Shown piece after piece: positions 57,113 through 64,000 of a stretch of 64,000 nt of DNA; positions within the stretch are counted from its first letter, which is position 1, and the number at the start of each line of letters is the position of its first letter. The translations under genes and the position numbers were made by a program. Source of the stretch: Microbulbifer marinus (GTDB taxonomy: Bacteria; Pseudomonadota; Gammaproteobacteria; Pseudomonadales; Cellvibrionaceae); assembly GCF_900107725.1 (NCBI RefSeq), contig NZ_FNQO01000002.1, forward strand, positions 558,001-622,000, given 5' to 3'. The notes under the pieces were generated by a model. That model saw nothing but the letters and a program-made list of their open reading frames with translations, made no database searches and was not told where the DNA came from.

Positions 57113-58291
57113 TCACCCGCCCAGGTGCACGAAGTGCGCTTTCAGGTAGCGGGTTTCCGGAATGGCCGGGTGCACCGGATGATCGGCCCCCTGGCCGCCG
57201 CTACTCAAGAGAGCGGCCGGGCGCTGCAATTTATGCGCGGCACCGCGCACGCAGTCCAGCAGTTCATCCGCCGCCAGGTGCATCGAGCAGGAAGCACTTA
57301 CTAACAGACCGTCCGACGCCAGCAGGCGCATCGCCAGCTCGTTGATATGACGATAGGCGGCGAGTCCGGCCTTGTGGTCCTTGCGCCGCTTGATAAACGC
57401 CGGCGGGTCCAGCACCACGACCTCAAACTTTTCGCCGTCGGCGACCATGGCCTTCAGCACATCCACCGCCTTGCCGCGCACCGTTTGCAGTTTGTCGCCG
57501 AGGCCGTTGTGTTCGGCGTTGGCGCGACACCAGTCCAGTGCCTGCTCCGATGCGTCGACACAGGTGGCGCTGGCCGCGCCGCGGGCCAGCGTCTGCACCC
57601 CCCAGCCACCGGCGTAGGAGAATAGGTCGAGTACCCTCCGGCCTTTCACCCATTGGTTCAGCCGCGCGCGATTGTCGCGGTGATCATAGAACCAGCCGGT
57701 CTTCTGCCCCGTGTGCACCGGCGCCAGCAGCGGCACGCCGTTTTCCTCGAACGGAGTCATCTCCGGCACATCGCCGAACACCACCTCGTTGACCAGCGGC
57801 ATCTCCTCGACGGCGCGGCCCTGGTGGTCGTTGCGCAGCAGTATCCCTTTCGGCTGCACCAGTTCGATCAGTGAATCCACCACCTGGCCCTGCAGTTTTT
57901 CCATGCCCCAGTTGCTGATCTGTACGACCAGGTAGTCGCCAAACCGGTCGACCACCAGACCCGGCAGGCGGTCGGAATCGCCGTATACCAGCCGGTAGCT
58001 TGGGTGCCCGAAATACCGCTCGCGCAGTGCCAGTGCGGCGGCCAGCCGTTCATGCAGCAGCGCCGCATCCAGTTCGCCGGCGCGGGATACGAGCCGTCCG
58101 CAGATCAGCTGACCGGGATTCACGAATGCGGTGCCGAGCGGTTTGCCGTGGCTGTCCAGCACCGGGCACTGGCTGCCGGGGTCGATGCCTCTGAGGGGCG
58201 AGCGCTTGGTATCGACCTCGTTGCTGTAGATCCACAAGTGACCGCGCTTCAGGCGGCGTTCGGCGCCGCGGTTCAGTATCAGTTCCGCCAA
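57113..58291 (-). CDS. rlmI: 23S rRNA (cytosine1962-C5)-methyltransferase RlmI type
   Basis: 392-residue SAM-dependent methyltransferase. An N-terminal PUA domain (1-about 75, RRLKRGHLWIYSNEVD) binds RNA, a central EEHEE-like domain follows, and the Rossmann domain (about 190-392) has VLDLFSYAGGWGVQTL, the DPPAFIKRRKDH motif and the catalytic-type Cys in SASCSMHL. E. coli RlmI makes m5C1962 in 23S rRNA. It is divergent from rimO across 187 bp. Confidence 0.9.
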   Translation of the reverse strand: MAELILNRGAERRLKRGHLWIYSNEVDTKRSPLRGIDPGSQCPVLDSHGKPLGTAFVNPGQLICGRLVSRAGELDAALLHERLAAALALRERYFGHPSYRLVYGDSDRLPGLVVDRFGDYLVVQISNWGMEKLQGQVVDSLIELVQPKGILLRNDHQGRAVEEMPLVNEVVFGDVPEMTPFEENGVPLLAPVHTGQKTGWFYDHRDNRARLNQWVKGRRVLDLFSYAGGWGVQTLARGAASATCVDASEQALDWCRANAEHNGLGDKLQTVRGKAVDVLKAMVADGEKFEVVVLDPPAFIKRRKDHKAGLAAYRHINELAMRLLASDGLLVSASCSMHLAADELLDCVRGAAHKLQRPAALLSSGGQGADHPVHPAIPETRYLKAHFVHLGG

Positions 58292-58478
58292 GGGGGCTTC
58301 TCCGTTTAGCTATCGGGACAGGGGCGGCAATTGTGCGCGTCGCCGGCCCCAGGTCAAGTTATAGCCGCTCGTCCGCGGCGGCTGGCCGCTGATTGTCTGC
58401 GTCCTTTCAAAGCCGCTGCCACACCGTTAGAATTGCCCGCTTTTTAAACAAATCTGCGTTTGCTCGCCGGGAGACTCA

Positions 58479-59801
58479 ATGACCAGCACCACTCCAAAAG
58501 TCGGTTTCGTATCCCTCGGCTGCCCCAAGGCCACTGTCGATTCGGAGCGCATCCTGACCCAGTTGCGCACCGAGGGCTACGAGCTGGTGCCTACCTATGA
58601 GGACGCCGATGTGGTCGTGGTGAACACCTGCGGCTTTATCGACAGCGCCAAGGCGGAATCCCTGGATGCCATCGGCGAGGCACTGGCCGAGAACGGCCGC
58701 GTGATCGTCACCGGTTGCATGGGGGTAGAGGAACAGCATATCCGCGAAGTGCATCCGAGTGTGCTCGCGGTCACCGGTCCGCAGCAGTACGAACAGGTGG
58801 TCAACGCCGTGCATGAAGTGGTGCCGCCGCAGCTCGATCACGACCCGTTCGTCGATCTGGTACCGCCGCAGGGCATCAAGCTGACCCCGCGTCACTACGC
58901 CTATCTGAAAATTTCCGAGGGCTGCAATCACAGCTGCAGCTTCTGCATCATCCCGAGCATGCGCGGCAAGCTCGCCAGCCGCCCGGTCGGCGACGTACTG
59001 AGCGAGGCGGAAAGGCTGGTGAAGTCCGGCGTGCAGGAACTGCTGGTGATATCCCAGGACACCAGCGCCTATGGTGTCGACCTGAAATACAAACTCGATT
59101 TCTGGGACGGCCGCCCGGTGAAGACCCGTATGCTGGAACTATGCGAGGCGCTGTCATCGATGGGTGTCTGGGTGCGCCTGCACTATGTGTATCCGTATCC
59201 GAACGTGGACGATGTAATTCCACTGATGGCTGCGGGCAAGCTGCTGCCGTACCTGGACATTCCGTTCCAGCACGCCAGCCCGAAAGTGCTCAAGGCGATG
59301 AAGCGCCCGGCATTCGAAGACAAGACACTGGCGCGGATCAAGAAGTGGCGCGAGATCTGCCCGGATCTGACGATCCGCTCCACCTTTATCGTTGGCTTCC
59401 CCGGTGAGACCGAGGAGGACTTCCAGTACCTGCTCGACTGGCTGACCGAGGCGCAGCTTGACCGTGTCGGCTGCTTCAAATATTCGCCGGTAGACGGCGC
59501 GCCGGCCAACGAACTGGAAGGTGCAGTGCCGGAAGAGGTGAAGCAGGAGCGCTGGGAGCGCTTTATGGCCCACCAGCAGAAAATCAGCGCCGCGCGCCTG
59601 CAGCGCAAGATAGGTCGCGAGATCGAAGTACTGATCGATGAGGTGGACGAGGAGGGCGCCATCGGTCGCTCCTGGGCCGACGCGCCGGAAATTGATGGCA
59701 TGGTGTACCTGAATGGCGAACAGTCACTCGCGCCCGGCGACAAGGTCAGCGTACGCGTCACACACGCCGACGAGTACGATCTGTGGGCCGAGCTTATATA
59801 G
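58479..59801 (+). CDS. rimO: Ribosomal protein S12 methylthiotransferase RimO
   Basis: 440-residue radical-SAM enzyme that methylthiolates an Asp of ribosomal protein S12. The N-terminal UPF0004 domain holds the auxiliary [4Fe-4S] cysteines Cys15, Cys51 and Cys80. The radical-SAM motif CNHSCSFC has cysteines 149, 153 and 156. A C-terminal TRAM domain (about 375-440) binds the substrate. [18 protein letters not shown] and [13 protein letters not shown] distinguish it from MiaB. A terminator lies 30 bp downstream. Confidence 0.96.
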   Translation: MTSTTPKVGFVSLGCPKATVDSERILTQLRTEGYELVPTYEDADVVVVNTCGFIDSAKAESLDAIGEALAENGRVIVTGCMGVEEQHIREVHPSVLAVTGPQQYEQVVNAVHEVVPPQLDHDPFVDLVPPQGIKLTPRHYAYLKISEGCNHSCSFCIIPSMRGKLASRPVGDVLSEAERLVKSGVQELLVISQDTSAYGVDLKYKLDFWDGRPVKTRMLELCEALSSMGVWVRLHYVYPYPNVDDVIPLMAAGKLLPYLDIPFQHASPKVLKAMKRPAFEDKTLARIKKWREICPDLTIRSTFIVGFPGETEEDFQYLLDWLTEAQLDRVGCFKYSPVDGAPANELEGAVPEEVKQERWERFMAHQQKISAARLQRKIGREIEVLIDEVDEEGAIGRSWADAPEIDGMVYLNGEQSLAPGDKVSVRVTHADEYDLWAELI

Positions 59802-59830
59802 GTCAACTGTGGCTGTAGAAACTCCAGCTT

Positions 59831-59859
59831 AAAAGTGGCAGCAGATAGCTGCCACTTTT
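59831..59859 (+). terminator. Terminator after rimO
   Basis: AAAAGTGGCAGC and GCTGCCACTTTT form a 12-bp perfect stem with a 5-nt loop ending in four T residues. Confidence 0.88.
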
Positions 59860-59961
59860 CGTTTGGGCCAATGGGGCAGCGGCGCGCTCGATAGACGGAA
59901 AGTACATCTACACTTTCTTCGTGAAGCGGCGATAAATTTCAGATGGAAGGGAGTTTGTCCC

Positions 59962-61578
59962 ATGAAAACAGGGATGTGCAGTTTGCTCGCAGCTGTCTCA
60001 ATGCTGAGCGGCGCCATTTCCAATGCGACACCCTTCACCGAGTACCGCTCGATCGACGGCACCGGCAATAACCTGGAGCTGCCATTACTCGGCTCAACCA
60101 ATAGCCCGCTCTTGCGCCGCGTCACGCCGGCTTACAGTGATGGCATCAGTTTGCCGGCCGGAAGTTTGCGCCCGAATCCCAGGGTAATCAGCAATGCCAT
60201 TTGCCAGCAAATTGCTCCCCAGCTGGACAGCAGCGGGCACACCAGCATGGTGTTTCAGTGGGGGCAATTTCTCGATCACGATCTGTCACTGACGACGACC
60301 GGCGAAGAGTCTGTGCCGATCCCGGTGCCACCAGATGACCCGGTATTTACAATCGACTCGTCTATTCGTTTTCACCGCTCCTTGTTTCATCTCGACACCG
60401 GTACGCCGACGACGCCGCGGCAACAGATCAACCAGGTGACGGCTTTTATCGATGCATCGCAGGTCTACGGTTCCGACTTGATCCGTGCCACCGCTTTGCG
60501 CACGAATGATGGCACTGGCAAGCTGGACACGAGTCGTTTCGACCTGCTGCCCTTTAATACCAGTGGCCTTCCAAACGATGGCGGGCCCGATAGCGATTTT
60601 TATCTGGCCGGTGATATTCGGGCCAACGAGCAAGTCGGCCTTACCGCGCTGCACGTGCTGTTCGTGCGCGAACACAACCGGCTTGCTACAGCGCTACATC
60701 ACCAGGACAAAAGCCTCTCTGGAGATGAAATCTACTATCAGGCACGGGCCATCGTCGGTGCGCAGATGCAGGTGATTACCTACAGGGAATTCCTCCCCGC
60801 GGTACTGGGCCCCGATAGCCTTGCTCCCTATGCCGGCTATGTACCGACGACGGACCCCGGTATTGCCAACGCGTTTTCTACAGCCGCCTTCCGGTTTGGA
60901 CACAGTATGCTGAGCAGTGAACTTTTGCGGCTTAAGTCGAACGGTGAACCAATTCCCGAGGGCAACCTGAGCCTACGCGATGCATTTTTTACCCGCTTTG
61001 AACTCAACCCGGAGTCGGGCAAGGGAATCGAGCCCCTGTTGCGTGGGCTGGCTTCTCAGGTGGCCCAGGCTGTAGATACCAAGATCGTGGACGGCGTCAG
61101 GAATTTTCTCTTCGGCTCGCCGGATCAGGGGCCATTTGACCTCGCCGCGCTAAACATTCAGCGTGGACGGGATCACGGCTTACCCGGCTATAACGCCATG
61201 CGCATCGAACTTGGGCTGGCACCAGCAGCAGATTACGAAGATATCACTAGCGATCCACAAGTGAGCAGCCTGTTACGCCAGGTGTATGGGCCCGGTAATG
61301 TCAGCGAGGTGGATCCGTGGATAGGGGGGCTGGCAGAGGACAAACTGCCAGACGCAATGGTGGGCCCACTGTTCCATCTTATTATCCGCGATCAATTCGA
61401 ACGGCTCAGGGATGGCGACCGTTTCTGGTATCAGGCCGTTTTTAGTGCCGAGATCTTGCAGGAACTGGAAAGTACGACCCTGGCCGATATCATCTGTAGA
61501 AACACTCAGATTCTACCGGCCGAGCTGAATGAAAATGTATTCATCAGTAACCCAAATCCATCTACCAGCGCCCCCTAG
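59962..61578 (+). CDS. Secreted animal-type haem peroxidase
   Basis: 538-residue protein of the peroxidase-cyclooxygenase (animal haem peroxidase) superfamily, with a signal peptide (1-about 22). All main residues of the myeloperoxidase site are present: Gln102, Asp105 and distal His106 in QWGQFLDHD; the calcium-loop stretch FIDASQVYGSD (162-172); Arg220 and Glu223 (IRANEQ); LFVREHNRLA; proximal His314 (FRFGHSML); and NIQRGRDHGLPGYNAMR. The Met that gives the sulfonium bond in myeloperoxidase is Gln224 here, as in other non-myeloperoxidase members. It probably oxidises halides or phenols with H2O2 outside the cell. I start at the ATG at 59962, eight bases after GGGAG. It is probably monocistronic. 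Confidence 0.9.
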   Translation: MKTGMCSLLAAVSMLSGAISNATPFTEYRSIDGTGNNLELPLLGSTNSPLLRRVTPAYSDGISLPAGSLRPNPRVISNAICQQIAPQLDSSGHTSMVFQWGQFLDHDLSLTTTGEESVPIPVPPDDPVFTIDSSIRFHRSLFHLDTGTPTTPRQQINQVTAFIDASQVYGSDLIRATALRTNDGTGKLDTSRFDLLPFNTSGLPNDGGPDSDFYLAGDIRANEQVGLTALHVLFVREHNRLATALHHQDKSLSGDEIYYQARAIVGAQMQVITYREFLPAVLGPDSLAPYAGYVPTTDPGIANAFSTAAFRFGHSMLSSELLRLKSNGEPIPEGNLSLRDAFFTRFELNPESGKGIEPLLRGLASQVAQAVDTKIVDGVRNFLFGSPDQGPFDLAALNIQRGRDHGLPGYNAMRIELGLAPAADYEDITSDPQVSSLLRQVYGPGNVSEVDPWIGGLAEDKLPDAMVGPLFHLIIRDQFERLRDGDRFWYQAVFSAEILQELESTTLADIICRNTQILPAELNENVFISNPNPSTSAP

Positions 61579-61753
61579 TCAGGCCTGGTTGATTAGAGGG
61601 TCCGTGTGATTCGGCTAGGTCTATGGCCTTGTAATTGGCAATCGCTTTGGCGGCTGTAAGAGTATCCGTTTCTAACCCCGTCCCACTCAATCTGGCAGTT
61701 TTTGCTGCAACATTGTCATTTCTGCCAGTGCCACACTGTGAAACACTGTGCGC

Positions 61754-62752
61754 ATGGCAGAACAACATCCCCCATCGTCACGTCCGCTGAAGATTTCCAT
61801 GGTGATCTACCCGGGTGCGCAGTGCCTGGATGTCACCGGACCTCTGGAGGTCTTTGCGCTGGCTAACCGCCAGTTGCGAGATGACGGTCTCCGTATCGAC
61901 AACGTCTACGAAATCGAATTGCTGGCCGAAGCCGCCGGCCCGGTGCCCACGTCCTCCGGTATCAAACTGTTTGCCGACAAGCCCTACTGCGATGCCGGTG
62001 ATATGGACACACTGCTGGTGTGTGGCGGGACTGACGAGGGTGTCAAAGCACAACAGGAAAACGGCGATCTGATTCCCTGGCTCCACTATTGCGCGCCCCG
62101 CGTCAGGCGATTGGGATCCATCTGCAACGGTGCACTGATTCTTGCCGGTGCCGGCCTGCTCCATGGCAAGCGCGCCACCACCCACTGGATGGATGTGCCG
62201 GCGCTGCAGGCTCTCGGCGACATCGACGTGGACCCGGATGCCATCTATGTGCGCGACGGCCGTATTTACACCTCCGCCGGCATCACCTCCGGTATCGACC
62301 TGGCATTGGCACTCGTGGAGGAGGATTGCGGGCGCCGGCTGGCGTTAAAAGTGGCGCGGCGCCTGGTACTCTACCTGAAGCGGGAAGGCGGGCAGACCCA
62401 ATACAGCGCACACCTGTCGAGCCAGGTGGAGAGCGACCAGTTTGGACAACTGATCGAATGGATTTACCGAAATTTAGCGGCACCGATCACCGTCACCAGG
62501 CTCGCTGAAATGGCAGCCATGAGTCCGCGCAACTTCGCCCGCTGCTTTTTACAGGAAACCGGCATGACACCGGCAAAGTTTGTTGAGCGCGCGCGCGTAG
62601 AGAAATCTCGACAGCTGCTGTCGGAGCAAAGTTTGCCAATGGAAAAGGTCGCCGTGCAGTGTGGTTTCCAATCGCAGGAACAATTACGAAGAGCATTCCG
62701 CCGGCAGATGGGCGTGCTGCCGAGCGACTATCGCAAGCACTTTAATGGATAA
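61754..62752 (+). CDS. AraC-family regulator with DJ-1/PfpI domain (GlxA type)
   Basis: 332-residue regulator. The N-terminal DJ-1/PfpI-like domain (about 15-190) has ISMVIYPGAQCLDVTGPLEVF and a nucleophile-elbow Cys in GSICNGALILAGAGLL; these domains usually sense metabolites rather than hydrolyse. The C-terminal AraC domain (about 230-332) has two helix-turn-helices, VTRLAEMAAMSPRNFARCFLQETGMTPAKFV and VAVQCGFQSQEQLRRAFRRQMGVLPSDYR. No clear ribosome site precedes it; an in-frame GTG at 61748 is a possible start. It lies 175 bp after the peroxidase gene. Its targets could be the peroxidase or genes beyond the window. Confidence 0.88.
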   Translation: MAEQHPPSSRPLKISMVIYPGAQCLDVTGPLEVFALANRQLRDDGLRIDNVYEIELLAEAAGPVPTSSGIKLFADKPYCDAGDMDTLLVCGGTDEGVKAQQENGDLIPWLHYCAPRVRRLGSICNGALILAGAGLLHGKRATTHWMDVPALQALGDIDVDPDAIYVRDGRIYTSAGITSGIDLALALVEEDCGRRLALKVARRLVLYLKREGGQTQYSAHLSSQVESDQFGQLIEWIYRNLAAPITVTRLAEMAAMSPRNFARCFLQETGMTPAKFVERARVEKSRQLLSEQSLPMEKVAVQCGFQSQEQLRRAFRRQMGVLPSDYRKHFNG

Positions 62753-62806
62753 CAGAACCTTAGAGATAAGTATGCGGCTACATTTTTAACTGTGTCATTA
62801 CCGCCT

Positions 62807-62948
62807 TTCGATTCTATCTGCTGGCGCACGGGCCTTGCCGGCACGCGAAATCAGGAACGTGCTCATCGATCTGCGCGATAACGGCGGCCGCGATTCCGGG
62901 CCGCGGAAAACCATAAGCGATTTAACAGAAACTAATGAATTTCTATAG
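62807..62948 (+). pseudogene. Remnant of an S41 (tail-specific) peptidase
   Basis: One frame reads AREIRNVLIDLRDNGGR (about 62840-62890) before running into TAG at 62946-62948. This matches the LIIDLRDNGGG core strand of S41 C-terminal processing peptidases. No start or other domain is recognisable on either side, so it looks like a decayed fragment. The match is short, about 17 residues. Confidence 0.45.
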
Positions 62949-62991
62949 AAGTCGGGAGCCTGTTAGGACAAAGAAATCAGGGAGGTTTTCT

Positions 62992-63126
62992 GTGAGATAC
63001 CTATTGGTGGAATTGCTTTTTACAGTTTGTTGCAGTGCCACACTGGGCAATGACCAACCGGATACCCGGGCGATTTGGTGGCCGGACAGCATCTTCGGCC
63101 GCCTGCTGTCGGCGACGATTGACTAG
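62992..63126 (+). CDS. Possible short exported peptide or gene remnant
   Basis: A GTG at 62992, six bases after GGGAGG, opens a 44-residue frame beginning with a signal-peptide-like hydrophobic run (RYLLVELLFTVCCSATLG) and ending DSIFGRLLSATID. It could be a truncated secreted protein or a leader. It lies between the S41 remnant and the serine-hydrolase gene, in a stretch that looks degraded, so I give it low confidence. Confidence 0.35.
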   Translation: MRYLLVELLFTVCCSATLGNDQPDTRAIWWPDSIFGRLLSATID

Positions 63127-63220
63127 CACAAGGTGCCGCTGGCGTGGGGGGCTATATCCCCCTCGACGGACACCCAACAGAACAAGCGCATTGATTCAGA
63201 AAAACCAACACGGACTTACG

Positions 63221-64000
63221 ATGATAAAAGGAAACCGATTTTTGCTCGCGAGCGCCACCGTGGCAATTTTGCTCGGCTGGCTGTTGTGGCCGGCCTACCA
63301 GTTCTTCGCCTATAACAAGGGCTCGCTGCCACTGCCGCCGTTTGGATGGCTGGAACTGCCGCAGGATGCTCCGTCGGTACAGGATCTGGCCGATCCGGCC
63401 TACGCTGAGGCCGGCAATGCTTCATTGGCTGCGATCGTAAACCACCGAAAAAAGATTGCGTCGCCGGCGATCTCTGCCGCGGTCGCCGCTTGCGGCAAAC
63501 TGGCCTGGGCCGGTGCTGCGGGCTGGTCGGATATCGAATCGAAAACACCGGCAACCACGGCGACCCGCTTCCGCATCGGCAGTACCGCCAAGGCGCTGAC
63601 CGGCACCGGACTGGCACGTATGGTGCAGTCCGGCCGCATGGACCTGGATACAACGATCGATCACTACCTGCAGACGCTGCCCAATCCGGCCTGGGCGCAA
63701 ATCACACCGCGTCAGCTGGCTTCGCATATGGCGGGCTTGCCGGACTACAAGGAAAACCAGGATTGGTTGGGGCTCTATCACACCCTGGCTTTGCGCGACC
63801 ACTATGACAATATGTCCGATGCTCTGGACGTATTCGACGATAGCCCGCTGCTGTATACGCCGGGCACGCAGTTCCATTACACCAGCTTCCACACCGTGCT
63901 GCTCGGCGCGACCATGGCCGGCGCGGCAAACAAAGAATATCTGCAATTGATGCAGGAGGAAGTATTTGACCCGGCGGGCATGACGGCCACCATCCCGGCG
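63221..64000 (+). CDS. Serine hydrolase, beta-lactamase/S12 family (partial at window end)
   Basis: The frame is open from the ATG at 63221 to the window edge (260 residues visible). An N-terminal hydrophobic helix (about 7-27, FLLASATVAILLGWLLW) is a membrane anchor or signal. The penicillin-binding fold follows: SxxK at Ser121-Lys124 (GSTAK) and the YxN-type triad as Tyr220-Thr-Ser222 (FHYTS), with Ser instead of Asn. Such proteins include class C beta-lactamases, esterases and D-aminopeptidases. The KTG motif and C terminus are beyond the window. No clear ribosome site precedes the ATG. Substrate unknown. Confidence 0.85.
   Translation, partial: MIKGNRFLLASATVAILLGWLLWPAYQFFAYNKGSLPLPPFGWLELPQDAPSVQDLADPAYAEAGNASLAAIVNHRKKIASPAISAAVAACGKLAWAGAAGWSDIESKTPATTATRFRIGSTAKALTGTGLARMVQSGRMDLDTTIDHYLQTLPNPAWAQITPRQLASHMAGLPDYKENQDWLGLYHTLALRDHYDNMSDALDVFDDSPLLYTPGTQFHYTSFHTVLLGATMAGAANKEYLQLMQEEVFDPAGMTATIPA

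Overview
The window is a GC-rich gammaproteobacterial chromosome segment that includes the replication-origin neighbourhood. DnaA, ParB, the ATP synthase subunits and the order rpmH-rnpA-yidD-yidC-mnmE / dnaA-dnaN-recF-gyrB resemble Pseudomonas and its marine relatives. A marine Cellvibrionales-type bacterium such as Microbulbifer is my best guess; that is inference from gene content, not a database match.

Layout. 1-6260 is a redox and detoxification block: an MFS drug exporter, a beta-class glutathione S-transferase, a YjbQ protein, and a yqjG-doxX(yqjF)-LysR(yhaJ)-pirin(yhaK) group that parallels the E. coli yqjFG/yhaJK locus. 6355-11174 holds three different cation/proton antiporters in succession (CPA1, Kef-type CPA2, CPA1). 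11333-19781 carries a class II aldolase-like protein and the amino-sugar genes glmS, glmR and glmU, with a three-gene 2-oxo acid dehydrogenase operon (E1alpha, E1beta, E2) inserted between glmU and glmR. 19941-28911 contains a CDF metal transporter, a formate/nitrite-type channel, a very large secreted beta-propeller/amidohydrolase, a second GST, a secreted His-rich TPR protein and a patatin-like phospholipase.

29162-36291 is the complete F1Fo ATP synthase operon (atpIBEFHAGDC, minus strand). It is followed by parB, parA, rsmG and mnmG, a roughly 700 bp AT-rich gap, a bicupin gene, and mnmE-yidC-yidD-rnpA-rpmH. At 46383-46909 transcription switches to the plus strand with dnaA-dnaN-recF-gyrB. 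Two exact DnaA boxes lie in that switch region. A second, weaker DnaA-box-like cluster with AT-rich direct repeats lies upstream of mnmG. Two perfect 16-bp parS palindromes are embedded in recF and probably serve the ParAB system encoded 12 kb away.

53311-64000 is mixed: a divergent PAPS-reductase-family protein, a GNAT enzyme, a TonB-dependent receptor preceded by a Fur-box-like site, rlmI, rimO, a secreted animal-type haem peroxidase, a GlxA-type AraC regulator, a degraded stretch with an S41-peptidase remnant, and a serine beta-lactamase-fold hydrolase cut by the window end.

Most of the window is core genome. I found no CRISPR array, insertion sequence, prophage, tRNA or rRNA. The best leads are the paired in-frame parS sites in recF, the two competing origin-like regions, the putative GlmR autoregulatory palindrome, the His-rich TPR family, the altered PAPS-reductase homologue and the animal-type peroxidase.
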